A DNA stretch of 64,000 nucleotides from Verrucomicrobiota bacterium. GTDB lineage: Bacteria; Verrucomicrobiota; Verrucomicrobiia; Chthoniobacterales; Chthoniobacteraceae. The notes below the pieces were generated by a model. It made no database searches and was not told the DNA's origin. It was given only the letters and a program-made list of their open reading frames with translations. This document shows positions 23,890 to 33,706 of this stretch, piece by piece. The stretch lies in contig QQND01000004.1 of the NCBI GenBank assembly GCA_003402745.1, positions 1-64,000 on the forward strand, read 5' to 3'. Within the stretch, counting starts at the first letter, position 1; each line of letters starts with the position of its first letter. Made by a program: the position numbers and the translations under genes.

Positions 23890-26800
23890 TTATTGTTTAA
23901 CGATGGAGCCGTCGTGGTTGAGGAGGCATTGGGCGAGAATCGCCGCTGCCGCGACTTCTGGAGCAGGAAGGGAGGGATCTGAGGGAGTTTGGCCGGTTTT
24001 CAAAAATGCTGCGGCGTCTTGAGGGTGCGCTTGAAAATGAGAGAGCTGTTCTTGGTAGAGCTCCGTTGTGATGCCTTTCTCCCGGGCGTCTGGAAAACGC
24101 GACAAGCAGGACAAAAATGCGTCTTCAATCAAGGCTTCGAGATCTCCTGAATGCGTTTTCTGGAGGCGTTCTCCAAGGACCCGAGCGGCCTCCACGTACT
24201 GCGGGCCATTGAGCAATACAAGGGCTTGGAGTGGGGTGTTTGTGCGCTCGCGCCTTGCGGAGCAAACGGCCCTGCGCGCAGAGTCGAAAGCCATCATGGC
24301 CGGTGGCGGCGAGGTCCGTCTCCAACGCGTGTACAAACTGCGTCTGAGGGTGCCATCCCCTTTGTCGGCGGCGATGGGACGGAAACTTTCGGAGCCCTCG
24401 TAGGGGTTCACCGGCGGGCCGCCGATTTTCGTGCTGAGCAAGCCGCTGGCGCTCAGGAAGGTGTCGCGTACGGCCTCAGCAGGAAGCCGGAACCTGGGGC
24501 CACGCGCCAGGAGGGTGTTTTCGGGATCGTCGGCCAGCAGAGCCGGTGGGGCGATGCTTTCCTGGCGATAAGTCCGGGAAAGAACCATTTCTTTGAGTAG
24601 CGCTTTCGTGTTCCAGCCGCTCTGGATGAAGCGCAGGGCGAGGCCGTCTAAGACGTCCTGATATTCCGGCGGCGCACCCTGGCTTCCAAAGTCGTCGGAG
24701 GTGCGTACGAGTCCGCGCCCGAAAAGAGCCTGCCAGAAGCGGTTGACGCTTACTCGTGCCAGGAGGGGATGGCCCGGGTCGGTGAGCCAGCGCGCAAGAC
24801 CGAGGCGGTTCCGGGGGGCATTGGAGGGGAAGGGCGGCAGGGAAGACGGGGTGCCGGCGAAGACTTCTTCTTTGCGCTGATCATACTGCCCGCGGGAGAG
24901 GACGTACGCTTTTTTTGGCGTCGGGAGCTCTTTCATTACGGAAATTTCGGGCTGCGATTCTAGGAACTGGAGTACCGCGCTTCGTTGGGTTCTGAGCGTT
25001 TCTAAAGCGGCGGTGTGAGTCTCGGGAGGCGCTATTGCCAAGAAGGTATCGAAGAGTTCATTCTCCTCCTCCTTCGAAAGTTTGTTCGGTTGCTTACTCC
25101 AGACTGCGCGCGCCTGTTTGGGGTCGAACACCGCTAGGATTTGTAAAGCGGACAGTTGGCCGTTGAAGACGCGGATGTCTTCGACAAGCCCGTCTTTAAA
25201 GCCCCGGTCGCGCATGCGGGCTCCGAGGGTGATGTTTTCTCTCGCAGGATTGATGTCTCGAGAGAGGTTGTCCTTGAGGGTTTCACACTCGGCCTTTTGC
25301 CCATTCACAAAAATTTGCAAGCCCCCAGCTTTGCCGGAACCGTCGGAGGTGATTGCAACGTGGTTCCAGGTTGCGGGTTGGAGTTGGGCCTTTGTTTTGA
25401 TGGATGCCGCATCTCCCGGCCAAAAGCGCACAAGCGACCATTTGAGTTTGCCGTCTTCGATGAGCAATTCAAAACCGCGGCTTGCGGCGTCCGTCCAGGC
25501 TTTGGAGCGGTGTAAGACGACTGCGCGTTCCTTAAGCGTGGGCGTTTGCAGCCAGAGGGAAACGCTGAAAGGATCGCTTCGGTTAAAGCTGCCTGTTGGA
25601 AGCGTCAGTTCGTCGTCGCCGGAAAGCCGGACAGCGGTCGTGTTTTCGAGGCGGCCCTGGACCACGATGTTTTCTCCCGCCAGTGGTGCGGGTTTTGCGG
25701 GATCCGTGAGGTTGAGGAGTTTCTTTTCACCAATCTTGGGGGCTTGGAAGCGGCCAATTTCGGCTGGGATGAGCAATTCGGGGGGGCGCTGTCCCAGCCA
25801 GTCCGCGAACAAATCGCGCGCCGAGACGCGGCTTTGGCTGAGTTTTTTTTCGGCGGTTGCGGCTTCCGCCTCCAGCGCAGCGAGTTTGGTTTTGGCGGCG
25901 GAGGGCAGAAGGCGGGTGGCAGGTGTGGGAGCGTCGCTTGTGAAAAACGAGTAAAGGCCTGCCTCGTCGATGTCATCGAAGAAAGCAAACATTTGATAAA
26001 ACTCCTTTTGGGAGATTGGATCAAATTTATGGTCGTGGCATTTCGCGCATTCGAAGGTCAAACCAAGAAACGCCGTGCCGAAGGTTTGCACGCGATCGGA
26101 TATATATTCGACCCGATATTCCTCTTCAACGGATCCGCCTTCGGCTTCCTGTTGGTGGAGTCGGTTGAAGGCGGTGGCGAGGATTTGTTCCTCCGAGGGG
26201 TTTGGGAGAAGATCGCCGGCAAGCTGCCAGGTGACAAAATCGTTGAAGGGCAAGTTGCGGTTGAAAGCGTCGACCACCCAGTCCCTCCAAGGCCAAACGG
26301 AGCGGTCTCTGTCGACTTGGAAACCAAAACTGTCGGCGTACCGCGCAAGGTCCAGCCAGTCGGCCGTCCAGCGTTCGCCATAACTGGGGGACTGCAAGAG
26401 ACGGTCTATGGCTCTTTCGTACGCGCCGGGGAGGGGGTCCGCGAGATAGGCGCGGACTTCTGCTGCGGAGGGGGGCAGGCCGGTGAGATCCAGGCTGGCT
26501 CGGCGAAGGAGCGCTTCCGGGCGGGCCTCTGGGCGCTGGGTGAGGCCGCGTTTTGAAAGGCTTGCTTGGATGAGATGGTCAATTCCGGAGGGGTTCACTC
26601 CCGTCGCCAGGGAGGCTGGTTTTGGCGGAATAAAAGACCAAAGCGCCTGGTATTCAGCTCCTTCCGAGATCCAGCGGCGGAGGGTTTCCGTTTCAGTTTT
26701 TGTGAGCCGTTCCATTTTAGCTTCGGGCGGCGGCATGACCTCGTCTTTGTCGGAACTGAGAACGCGGGCGAGGAGTTGGCTCGCCGCTGGATTGCCGGGA

Positions 26801-27015
26801 GTGAGGGGAACATCGCCACTTTTTGCCGGCTTAAGAGCAGCGTCCCGCAGGTCGAGACGGAGGCCAGCTTTTCGTTGGCCGCTGTCGGGGCCGTGGCAAC
26901 CAAAACACTTGTCGGAGAGGATGGGGCGGATGTCGCGATTGAACTCCAAGGGGGCTCCTTGGACCGCGGTTCCAGAGAGAAGAAACCAGAGTAGAAGGGG
27001 GTGGGGTTTATGCAT
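23890..27015 (-). CDS. PVC-type cytochrome c + DUF1549 + LamG-like + DUF1553 exported protein
   Basis: The protein has 1041 residues from MHKPHPLLLWFLLSG, which gives a clean signal peptide; the longer track start adds an implausible leader. Order: planctomycete cytochrome C domain with a heme motif (DKCFGCHGPDSG, about residue 37), DUF1549 (WTADWLDLARYADSFGFQ; a second CAKCHDH motif near 325), a LamG/concanavalin-like insert (about 470-620, with VHVAITS-type WNHVAITSDG and LVEDIRVFNGQLS), then DUF1553 (NRLGLARWLTDPGHPLLARV, NTPLQALVLLNGPQYVEAAR). The two CxxCH sites suggest c-type heme. It is co-transcribed with DUF1501. Biochemical function is not known to me; extracellular polysaccharide oxidation is often suggested from context. 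Confidence 0.93.
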   Translation of the reverse strand: MHKPHPLLLWFLLSGTAVQGAPLEFNRDIRPILSDKCFGCHGPDSGQRKAGLRLDLRDAALKPAKSGDVPLTPGNPAASQLLARVLSSDKDEVMPPPEAKMERLTKTETETLRRWISEGAEYQALWSFIPPKPASLATGVNPSGIDHLIQASLSKRGLTQRPEARPEALLRRASLDLTGLPPSAAEVRAYLADPLPGAYERAIDRLLQSPSYGERWTADWLDLARYADSFGFQVDRDRSVWPWRDWVVDAFNRNLPFNDFVTWQLAGDLLPNPSEEQILATAFNRLHQQEAEGGSVEEEYRVEYISDRVQTFGTAFLGLTFECAKCHDHKFDPISQKEFYQMFAFFDDIDEAGLYSFFTSDAPTPATRLLPSAAKTKLAALEAEAATAEKKLSQSRVSARDLFADWLGQRPPELLIPAEIGRFQAPKIGEKKLLNLTDPAKPAPLAGENIVVQGRLENTTAVRLSGDDELTLPTGSFNRSDPFSVSLWLQTPTLKERAVVLHRSKAWTDAASRGFELLIEDGKLKWSLVRFWPGDAASIKTKAQLQPATWNHVAITSDGSGKAGGLQIFVNGQKAECETLKDNLSRDINPARENITLGARMRDRGFKDGLVEDIRVFNGQLSALQILAVFDPKQARAVWSKQPNKLSKEEENELFDTFLAIAPPETHTAALETLRTQRSAVLQFLESQPEISVMKELPTPKKAYVLSRGQYDQRKEEVFAGTPSSLPPFPSNAPRNRLGLARWLTDPGHPLLARVSVNRFWQALFGRGLVRTSDDFGSQGAPPEYQDVLDGLALRFIQSGWNTKALLKEMVLSRTYRQESIAPPALLADDPENTLLARGPRFRLPAEAVRDTFLSASGLLSTKIGGPPVNPYEGSESFRPIAADKGDGTLRRSLYTRWRRTSPPPAMMAFDSARRAVCSARRERTNTPLQALVLLNGPQYVEAARVLGERLQKTHSGDLEALIEDAFLSCLSRFPDAREKGITTELYQEQLSHFQAHPQDAAAFLKTGQTPSDPSLPAPEVAAAAILAQCLLNHDGSIVKQ

Positions 27016-27316
27016 GGAGGACAAAAGCAGGTTGGATGTAACACTGAAGTAACCCTTCGCGGCGGGTCTCCTTAGAGAGGAGGGAACGAAGTTTTGCACT
27101 GCGGAGCGCGCGTGCAGCGAGGCCGTCTCAGTGTGGTTTGGGTTCAGGGCAAATTGCTCAGTGTGATTTTCAGGCGCCGCTATAAACCGCCTTTTTTGGT
27201 GGGAAAAATGCGGGCTTCAATGTGAGAAGGTCTTGGGAGGTTGAAGGACGAAACCTTTCGGCTGGGCCTCCCGATAAAAGTTCGGATTGCTCCGCCAAGC
27301 CGGCAGAAACGGGCGA

Positions 27317-27928
27317 CTAGGACCCTAGCAGTCGGCCTATTTCTGCTAAACAAATCTGCGACCAAGTCTCCAGATGTTCATGATTTTCCTGGAGAGTTTC
27401 TTTGTCGAGGAACGCGAGATCTGTGATGACGGCCTCTCCGCAGTTGATGGCATCGGTTTCGCACTCAAAGATATGAACGACACCCATGTGCACTTTACCG
27501 ACATCCGTGGAATCGTCGTTGAGCAGGGCGACGGCGCGTTGCGAGTAGGGTGAATTGATCTGCAACTCCTCGGCGATTTCGCGCTGCAGCGCCCTGTGGT
27601 AGGCGGCGAGGTCAAAGGCCTCGCCTGCGGCGTCACCATCGTTCATGTGGCCTCCAATGCCAATGGAGCGCTTTGCTGCGAGGCGCTTTTCTCCGCCCTT
27701 GCCGCCTCTCACATAGCTCAGGATCCGCCCCTCGTGGGTGAAAATCGCGTACGGGATGATCTGCTTAAATTTGGGGTCGGTTTCCGCAAGCGAGCGGGCC
27801 ATAAACCGGGGGGAGGGGGGCGTGAGCAGTTCGCTCAAGTAGCGGTCCACCTCAAAATGTAGTCCTTGGAAAGCGCCGAGACGGTCGAACTCGGCGCGGG
27901 GAACCACTAGAATCATTTCTTCAGCCAT
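27317..27928 (-). CDS. NUDIX-family hydrolase/phosphoesterase
   Basis: The 203-residue protein carries a NUDIX box with an insertion: GIGGHMN, then YHRALQREIAEELQI (about residues 90-125), matching the G-x5-E-x7-REUxEExGU pattern except for the extra spacer and altered first part. It resembles the group of predicted phosphoesterases with FEVDRYL and IPYAIFTHEGRILSY at the N-terminus. It should cleave a nucleoside-diphosphate-linked or similar phosphorylated substrate in the cytosol; the substrate is unknown. It is single, divergent from malQ. Confidence 0.8.
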   Translation of the reverse strand: MAEEMILVVPRAEFDRLGAFQGLHFEVDRYLSELLTPPSPRFMARSLAETDPKFKQIIPYAIFTHEGRILSYVRGGKGGEKRLAAKRSIGIGGHMNDGDAAGEAFDLAAYHRALQREIAEELQINSPYSQRAVALLNDDSTDVGKVHMGVVHIFECETDAINCGEAVITDLAFLDKETLQENHEHLETWSQICLAEIGRLLGS

Positions 27929-28056
27929 GCGCGATTTTCGTTAGGGAAGGCTGTTGTGTCGAGCTTGCGTCCTTGGGTGTTATTTTTGGTGGAGGCGAGA
28001 GAGGTTCGCTTCAATTTCTGGCATGTATCGGTATAAAACTCATAATCAGACTCATC

Positions 28057-29781
28057 ATGGAACTGTCGCCGGAACATAAAATGTCGGGTATTTTGGCTCC
28101 GCTGTTTGCCTTGCGGGGGAAAAATGACCTGGGAGTGGGGGATGTCGGCGCACTCAGGGAGCTTGTGGAGTGGGCGTCAGGCTGTGGAATGAGCGTGGTT
28201 CAACTGTTGCCGGTCAACGAAACGGGCAATGATCATTCCCCCTACAACGCAATCTCTTCGGTAGCCCTTGATCCGCTGACGATTGAGCTAACGGTGGAGG
28301 CTTTGGAGGACATTACGCCGGAGATTTTGGCCGAGGAACGGGAACGGTTCTATCTTCGGAGGATGTATGAGGGCCCGGTTTTTTATAAGATCGTTAAACC
28401 GCTCAAGCGTGCGATTTTGCACAGGGCTTTTGAACGGTTCACCGACGGGCCCTGGAAGAGGAAAGACGCCCGGGCGCAAGCGTTTCAAGCTTGGATGGGG
28501 CTTCAGGAGTCTTGGCTGCCGGGGTTTGCGTTGTTCCGTGTGTTAATGGCGGAGTTCGAGACGGAGCGCTGGGATCAGTGGCCTGAAGACCGGAGGACAA
28601 GGGCCTGTGCTCTGAGCTGGTTGGAGGTGCAGCCTGCGAAGACACGTAAGGTTTGGGAGTTGCGGATGAGGGAGGTGATGTATGGACAGTGGGTGGCATG
28701 GATGCAGTGGGGGGGGATCAAGGCTTATGCGGAAAAGCTGGGGGTGGCACTGATGGGGGATATTCCCTTTGGCGTTGGCCTTTACAGTGCGGATTATTTT
28801 TGTGAGCCCGAGATTTTTGACGTGCGCTGGAGTGGAGGGGCGCCTCCAGAGCCTGCATTTCATGGAGATCTGTTCACAGAGCGATGGGGCCAGAATTGGG
28901 GGGTGCCACTGTACCGGTGGGATGTTTTGAAAAAGACGGATCTGCACTGGTGGCGCCAGCGCGTGCACAAGGTGCGGGAGGTTTTCCACGTGTTCCGAAT
29001 CGACCACGTTTTAGGATTTTACCGAGTCTACGGCTTTCCGTGGAGACCTGAGAGAAATCCGGAGTTTGCCGTTCTGGATGAGGTTGCCGCACGGCAGAGG
29101 GCTGGTGGTGAACTGCCCCGGTTTCATCCGTATGCAGACGACACCGAGGCGCATCAACTCGCAAACCGAGCTCATGGCGAGGAGTTGCTGCGTGCCCTTG
29201 TCGAGGAGACTGGTCGGTATGCCCTCATTGGCGAGGATTTGGGAACGGTTCCGGATTACGTGCGTCCGAGTTTGGAGGCGCTGGACATCGCAGGGTTCAA
29301 GGTGCCGATGTGGGAGAAGGAGTGGGATACAAGGCTCACTTCGGGGAAAGCGTACGGTCGGCTTTCGGTGGCCACCTATGCCACTCACGATCACGAGCCG
29401 CTCAAAACCATGTGGGAAAGGTGGATGCGAACGATTGCTTCGGGGGATTCGGGGCGGGCGGAGGATGCGGACGCCCGGAACGTCGCGTGGTGGGAGGTTC
29501 GCCGCCTGGCGGCATGGGCCGGCTTTGAGGTGCCTAGAATTGTAGAATTTGAGCAGGTCCACGAGCGACTCTTACTGGGGCTCCTTGCGTGCAACTCTTG
29601 GATGGCGGTTTTTATGGTAACGGACCTCTTTGGAACGGCGCAGCGCTTCAACGTGCCGGGCGCAGTGGCCGATTCAAATTGGAGCGAGCGCATTGCATTG
29701 CCGGTGAGCGAGTGGAGCCGAGACAGGAGGTTGGCGCCTCTGCTTAAGCGTCTGGACGGAAAACTTAAGCGCAGGGATTAG
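28057..29781 (+). CDS. malQ: 4-alpha-glucanotransferase (amylomaltase)
   Basis: The protein has 574 residues from MELSPEHKMSGILAPLFALR; the 28-residue upstream extension in the track is not conserved in kind. GH77 blocks are clear: SPYNAISSVALDP, GVGLYSADYFCEPE, the nucleophile region FRIDHVLGFYRVYGFPW, the acid/base region LIGEDLGTVPDYVR and YATHDHEPLKTMW. It moves alpha-1,4-glucan segments between maltodextrins and releases glucose, in the cytosol. It is followed after 122 bases by the glucan phosphorylase, a natural functional pair. Confidence 0.95.
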   Translation: MELSPEHKMSGILAPLFALRGKNDLGVGDVGALRELVEWASGCGMSVVQLLPVNETGNDHSPYNAISSVALDPLTIELTVEALEDITPEILAEERERFYLRRMYEGPVFYKIVKPLKRAILHRAFERFTDGPWKRKDARAQAFQAWMGLQESWLPGFALFRVLMAEFETERWDQWPEDRRTRACALSWLEVQPAKTRKVWELRMREVMYGQWVAWMQWGGIKAYAEKLGVALMGDIPFGVGLYSADYFCEPEIFDVRWSGGAPPEPAFHGDLFTERWGQNWGVPLYRWDVLKKTDLHWWRQRVHKVREVFHVFRIDHVLGFYRVYGFPWRPERNPEFAVLDEVAARQRAGGELPRFHPYADDTEAHQLANRAHGEELLRALVEETGRYALIGEDLGTVPDYVRPSLEALDIAGFKVPMWEKEWDTRLTSGKAYGRLSVATYATHDHEPLKTMWERWMRTIASGDSGRAEDADARNVAWWEVRRLAAWAGFEVPRIVEFEQVHERLLLGLLACNSWMAVFMVTDLFGTAQRFNVPGAVADSNWSERIALPVSEWSRDRRLAPLLKRLDGKLKRRD

Positions 29782-29903
29782 AGCTCCCCATCCAAAGACG
29801 GAAAGCAGCAGGGCCGCGTGTGAATGGGCTTGAGTGGGAGTGGGGCGCGGCACAGAGTAAGGGGGTCCTCCCCGGGGCGTAAGTGTAACTGAACAGGAAA
29901 ACT

Positions 29904-32471
29904 ATGCAGCCGATACACACTTTCAATGTCGTCCCAAAATTACCGGAGGTGCTTGAGCCTCTGAGAGAAATCGCGTTTAACCTATGGTGGACTTGGCAAC
30001 CGGACGCGCGGAAACTTTTCCGCCATCTGGACCCCGTCCTTTGGCACAAAACGAACCATAGCCCCTTGCGGATGTTGCAGCTTTGCCGCCAAGCCCGGCT
30101 CCGTGAGGTGGCTGGCGACGAGGATTTCAAGCGGGAGATGACGTCGATTTTGGAGCGCTTACAGTCCTACATGAGCCGGCCGGACACCTGGGGGAAACTG
30201 CGCAGGGGCGTGTCCCCGCTCCATAATCCGGTGGCGTATTTTTCTGCGGAGTTTGGATTCCACGAATCCGTGCCGAACTACTCGGGGGGGCTGGGAATTT
30301 TGTCCGGCGATCACTGCAAGTCCGCCAGCGATTTGGACATCCCCTTTATCGGTTTTACGCTTTTATATCGGCACGGGTATTTTCGCCAGCAGATCAACAA
30401 AGACGGCTGGCAGGAAAGCGTACAGTTGAATCAGAACTTTACGCATCTCCCTCTTTTGGAGGTTTTTGATGCGGACGGAAAGCCACTGTGCGTGCACGTC
30501 ACGGTACTTGGGGAATCGGTGGCGGTGAAGGTTTGGCGGCTGCAGGTTGGGCGCATCACGCTGTACCTTTTGGACACGGACCTTATGGAAAACCGGGAGG
30601 AGCACCGGTTGATCACTGCCCAGTTGTACGGAGGTGATCTTGAAATGCGCATCCGGCAGGAGATTGTGCTCGGGGTTGGGGGCGTGCACGCCCTCCACGC
30701 GATGCAGATCGTGCCTTCAGTGTATCACATGAACGAGGGACACTCCGCGTTCCTATCCCTCGAGCTGATCCGACGGCACGTGGCCGACCACGGGTTGGAT
30801 TTTTATGCCGCGCTGCAGGTGGTTGCTGCCGGAAATATATTCACGACGCACACGCCGGTTCCGGCGGGCAACGACGCTTTTCCCTTGTCGATGATGGAGA
30901 AGTACTTCGGAGATTATCCAGCAAAGGTGGGGATCGATTTCGAGAAGTTTGTAGGATTCGGGCAGACTCGAAAGACGCCTGACGAGCCCTTCTCGATGAC
31001 GATTCTTGCGCTGCGCACGAGCCGGCATGCAAACGGCGTGAGCGCTCTGCATGGGCGGGTTTCCCGGGGGCTTTGGCGTGACGTCTGGGCCGGGGTGCCG
31101 CAGCAGGAGGTCCCGATTACCAGCATCACCAACGGCGTGCACACCCGGACTTGGATGGCCCCGGAATTCGCGGCCCTTTACGATCGCTATCTTCCTAATT
31201 GGGAAGAGCATTTGGTGGACGTTGGGTTCTGGCGCGGGGTGTATGACATTCCGGACGAACAACTTTGGAGCACGCATCAGACTCTCAAACAGCGGCTCAT
31301 CAACTTTGTCCACGAGAGAGTTGGCTCCCAGCGGTTGCGTCTGGGCGAGTCTCCCGAGAAACTGCGTGCCGCCAACCGCCTGCTCAACCCCGACGTCCTG
31401 ACCATCGGATTTGCCCGTCGTTTCGCCACGTACAAACGTGCGACGCTGCTCTTTTCCGACCCGGAACGTCTTGTGAAACTCATGAACAACGCGGAGCGCC
31501 CGGTTCAGTTTGTGTTTGCAGGGAAGGCACACCCTAAAGACGAGCCTGGAAAACGTTTCATTCAAGAGGTTTACAAGTTCAGTCGGATGCCTGAATTTGA
31601 AAACAGGATCGTTTTTCTTGAGGATTACGACACCTATGTGGGGCGGAGGATGTACCAGGGGGTGGACCTGTGGTTAAACAACCCGCTTCGGCCTTTGGAG
31701 GCGAGCGGAACCAGCGGAATGAAGCTGCCGCCGAACGGCGGATTGAACCTCTCGGTGCTGGACGGATGGTGGTGCGAGGCTTTTGCGCAGAACCGGAAGA
31801 CAGGGTGGGCAATCGGCGAGGAAATCGAGGACGGCGCGGTCGAGTTTCAGAACGAGGTGGATGTCGCAAGCCTATTTCATATCCTTGAGACACAAGTTGT
31901 TCCATTGTACTATGCGAAGCCGGACGGACGTCTGCCGCTGGCCTGGTTGCAGCTGATGCGGGAGTCTATCCGTTCGATCACCCCGGTCTTCAACACGCAC
32001 CGGATGGTCGCGGAATACACGGAACGCCTCTACGAACCGGCGGCCCGCGGGCACGCCGTCCTCTCGGCGGATGCCGGGAAGAAGGCGAGTGCCCTATCTG
32101 AGTGGAAGGATGTGATCCGGGCTGCCTGGCCCAAGGTTCGGGTGGAGACGGTGGAAGTGGAGCGGCCCGGAGCGAACGTCCAGGTGGGAGATGTGCTTCC
32201 GGTGCGGGCGACCGTTTTTCTGGGGTCGCTGGCTCCTGAAAACGTGACGGTTCAGGCGTATTACGGAGAGGAATTCAACGCTGAGATCCTAGATCCTATC
32301 ACGGCTGGGCTTGTATTAGCGGCTAAACTCGATGGCGGTTCCTACCTTTATAAAGGGTCGATTGCGGCTGCAGAGAGTGGTTCCTACGGGTTGAGCGTTA
32401 GGATTATACCAACGCACCCGAATCTCATTCAGGCGCATGAGTTGCGTCTAATCAGTTGGGCCCGCCCTTAA
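29904..32471 (+). CDS. glgP: Alpha-glucan phosphorylase (Thermotoga-type)
   Basis: The 855-residue protein starts with the DUF3417 segment typical of the maltodextrin-phosphorylase branch (LREIAFNLWWTWQPDARKLF). It contains SAEFGFHESVPNYSGGLGIL, MNEGHSAFLSLELIR and the pyridoxal-phosphate lysine motif EASGTSGMKLPPNGGLNLS (about residue 600). It cleaves alpha-1,4-glucans with phosphate to glucose-1-phosphate. ACAGGAAAA precedes the ATG as a ribosome site. With malQ upstream it forms a glycogen/maltodextrin mobilisation unit. Confidence 0.96.
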   Translation: MQPIHTFNVVPKLPEVLEPLREIAFNLWWTWQPDARKLFRHLDPVLWHKTNHSPLRMLQLCRQARLREVAGDEDFKREMTSILERLQSYMSRPDTWGKLRRGVSPLHNPVAYFSAEFGFHESVPNYSGGLGILSGDHCKSASDLDIPFIGFTLLYRHGYFRQQINKDGWQESVQLNQNFTHLPLLEVFDADGKPLCVHVTVLGESVAVKVWRLQVGRITLYLLDTDLMENREEHRLITAQLYGGDLEMRIRQEIVLGVGGVHALHAMQIVPSVYHMNEGHSAFLSLELIRRHVADHGLDFYAALQVVAAGNIFTTHTPVPAGNDAFPLSMMEKYFGDYPAKVGIDFEKFVGFGQTRKTPDEPFSMTILALRTSRHANGVSALHGRVSRGLWRDVWAGVPQQEVPITSITNGVHTRTWMAPEFAALYDRYLPNWEEHLVDVGFWRGVYDIPDEQLWSTHQTLKQRLINFVHERVGSQRLRLGESPEKLRAANRLLNPDVLTIGFARRFATYKRATLLFSDPERLVKLMNNAERPVQFVFAGKAHPKDEPGKRFIQEVYKFSRMPEFENRIVFLEDYDTYVGRRMYQGVDLWLNNPLRPLEASGTSGMKLPPNGGLNLSVLDGWWCEAFAQNRKTGWAIGEEIEDGAVEFQNEVDVASLFHILETQVVPLYYAKPDGRLPLAWLQLMRESIRSITPVFNTHRMVAEYTERLYEPAARGHAVLSADAGKKASALSEWKDVIRAAWPKVRVETVEVERPGANVQVGDVLPVRATVFLGSLAPENVTVQAYYGEEFNAEILDPITAGLVLAAKLDGGSYLYKGSIAAAESGSYGLSVRIIPTHPNLIQAHELRLISWARP

Positions 32472-32611
32472 AGGAATGAAGGGGCGCGGATTTGGCGCGC
32501 GAAAGCGCGGGAAAGGGTTCCCGGACGGGCCGGGAACCGCAATTAATGGGTTTCCCGCTTGATCCGGCGGGGAACTCAGCCGATATCTTTTACTCGTTTC
32601 CTTTAATATCT

Positions 32612-33202
32612 ATGAAACTTAATCGTATTGCCCCCCTCCTCGCCATCACTGTTGGCGGTTTTTCCCTCGTGAGCTCTGCCCAGGCAGACATGAAGGTTGG
32701 AACCATCGATATGAAATTGGTTTTCGACAGCTACTCCAAAACCAAAGAAGCCGAGGGTAAAATCAACGAGGCGCGCGAACAGGCCAAGAAAGAGTTGGAC
32801 GATCGCCTCGGCGCCTTTAACAAGGCTCAGGAAGAAGCCCGTAAGTTGAATGAAGAGGCTAACAAGCCGGAGCTGGCTGAAAAGGCCAAGGCTGAAAAGG
32901 CGAAGGTGCTTAATGAAAAGCTTCAGGCCTTGGGGACGCTTCAGCGCGAAGTGCAAGAGTTCCAGCAGACCCGCGAACGCCAGCTTTCTGAGCAGTCGGT
33001 GCGTTCCCGCAATGCGCTGCTGGAAGACATCAACAAGGTGATCGCAGACAAGATCAAGGGATCCGGATACGATCTCGTGATCGACAAGTCTGGGCAGTCC
33101 TTGAACGCCGTGGGTATTTTGGTTTACTCTCGGGACTCCTTTGATTTCACTGCGGACATTATCGCTGAAATCAACAAGGGCAGCAAGCCGTCGAAGAAGT
33201 AG
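32612..33202 (+). CDS. Periplasmic OmpH/Skp-family chaperone
   Basis: The protein has 196 residues from MKLNRIAPLLAITVGGF, with a signal peptide cleaved near AQA-DMK. KVGTIDMKLVFDSYSKTKEAE is the OmpH opening. A long highly charged coiled coil (about residues 45-135) forms the Skp tentacles, and a C-terminal strand pair (YDLVIDKSGQSLNAVGILVYS) closes the trimer base. It holds unfolded outer-membrane proteins during transit. In many bacteria the gene sits next to bamA; here it does not. A strong terminator follows. Confidence 0.9.
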   Translation: MKLNRIAPLLAITVGGFSLVSSAQADMKVGTIDMKLVFDSYSKTKEAEGKINEAREQAKKELDDRLGAFNKAQEEARKLNEEANKPELAEKAKAEKAKVLNEKLQALGTLQREVQEFQQTRERQLSEQSVRSRNALLEDINKVIADKIKGSGYDLVIDKSGQSLNAVGILVYSRDSFDFTADIIAEINKGSKPSKK

Positions 33203-33225
33203 CCTGTCTCTTAGTTAAGAAATTA

Positions 33226-33262
33226 AACCGCCGGTCGCTCTTACTGGGCGGCCGGCTTTTTT
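33226..33262 (+). terminator. Rho-independent terminator after ompH/skp-like gene
   Basis: GCCGGTCGC (33230-33238) pairs with GCGGCCGGC (33248-33256), with one G-T wobble, followed directly by TTTTTT. Confidence 0.85.
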
Positions 33263-33281
33263 GTGGTAGTTTGATGAGGTC

Positions 33282-33659
33282 ATGAAGCGTCCGGATTTTG
33301 AAAACAACCCGCCACCTGGACCAAAGGTTGTTCCACTGGAGGTGGTTGGTGAAATCCCCCGGGAATCGGAGGCGAGCCGTGTTCCGCCTCCTGCAAGCGG
33401 GCAGGCTTCAACGCCGGGGAAGGGTGGTACCGCGCGGTTTTTGGTCACACTCGCAGTTGCTGCATTGGCGGACGGGGCGGAGGTACTGTTTCCAATGGCG
33501 TGGGTTCCCATTGATCTTGCGACAGTGGGAGTGTTTTTTTTGCTTTGGGGGGTCCGTTGGGAAGTCGCTTTGGTTCTTATTCCTGAACTGATTCCTGGTG
33601 CGAATGTTTTCCCCTCCTGGGTGCTACTGGCGCTCTATTTGGGGAATAAGCGTCTTTAA
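33282..33659 (+). CDS. Small membrane protein of unknown function
   Basis: This 125-residue protein is not recognised. It has a polar, Pro-rich first half (residues 1-48) followed by two or three hydrophobic segments (ARFLVTLAVAALADGAEVLF, IDLATVGVFFLLWGVRW and the C-terminal VLLALYLG). The ATG follows TGAGGT closely. It sits alone between a terminator and the convergent cinA, so it needs its own promoter. The composition supports a real inner-membrane protein with a cytoplasmic N-terminus; nothing points to a function. Confidence 0.65.
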   Translation: MKRPDFENNPPPGPKVVPLEVVGEIPRESEASRVPPPASGQASTPGKGGTARFLVTLAVAALADGAEVLFPMAWVPIDLATVGVFFLLWGVRWEVALVLIPELIPGANVFPSWVLLALYLGNKRL

Positions 33660-33706
33660 GTTTTAAGCACTGGACGAAGCCGCTGCGTTTTCAAATCGGG
33701 GCTGCA

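Noticed and set aside
25546-26556. 336-residue plus-strand ORF opposite the DUF1549/DUF1553 gene
   Set aside because: Gly/Phe/Glu-rich antisense translation without motifs; the minus-strand gene is certain.
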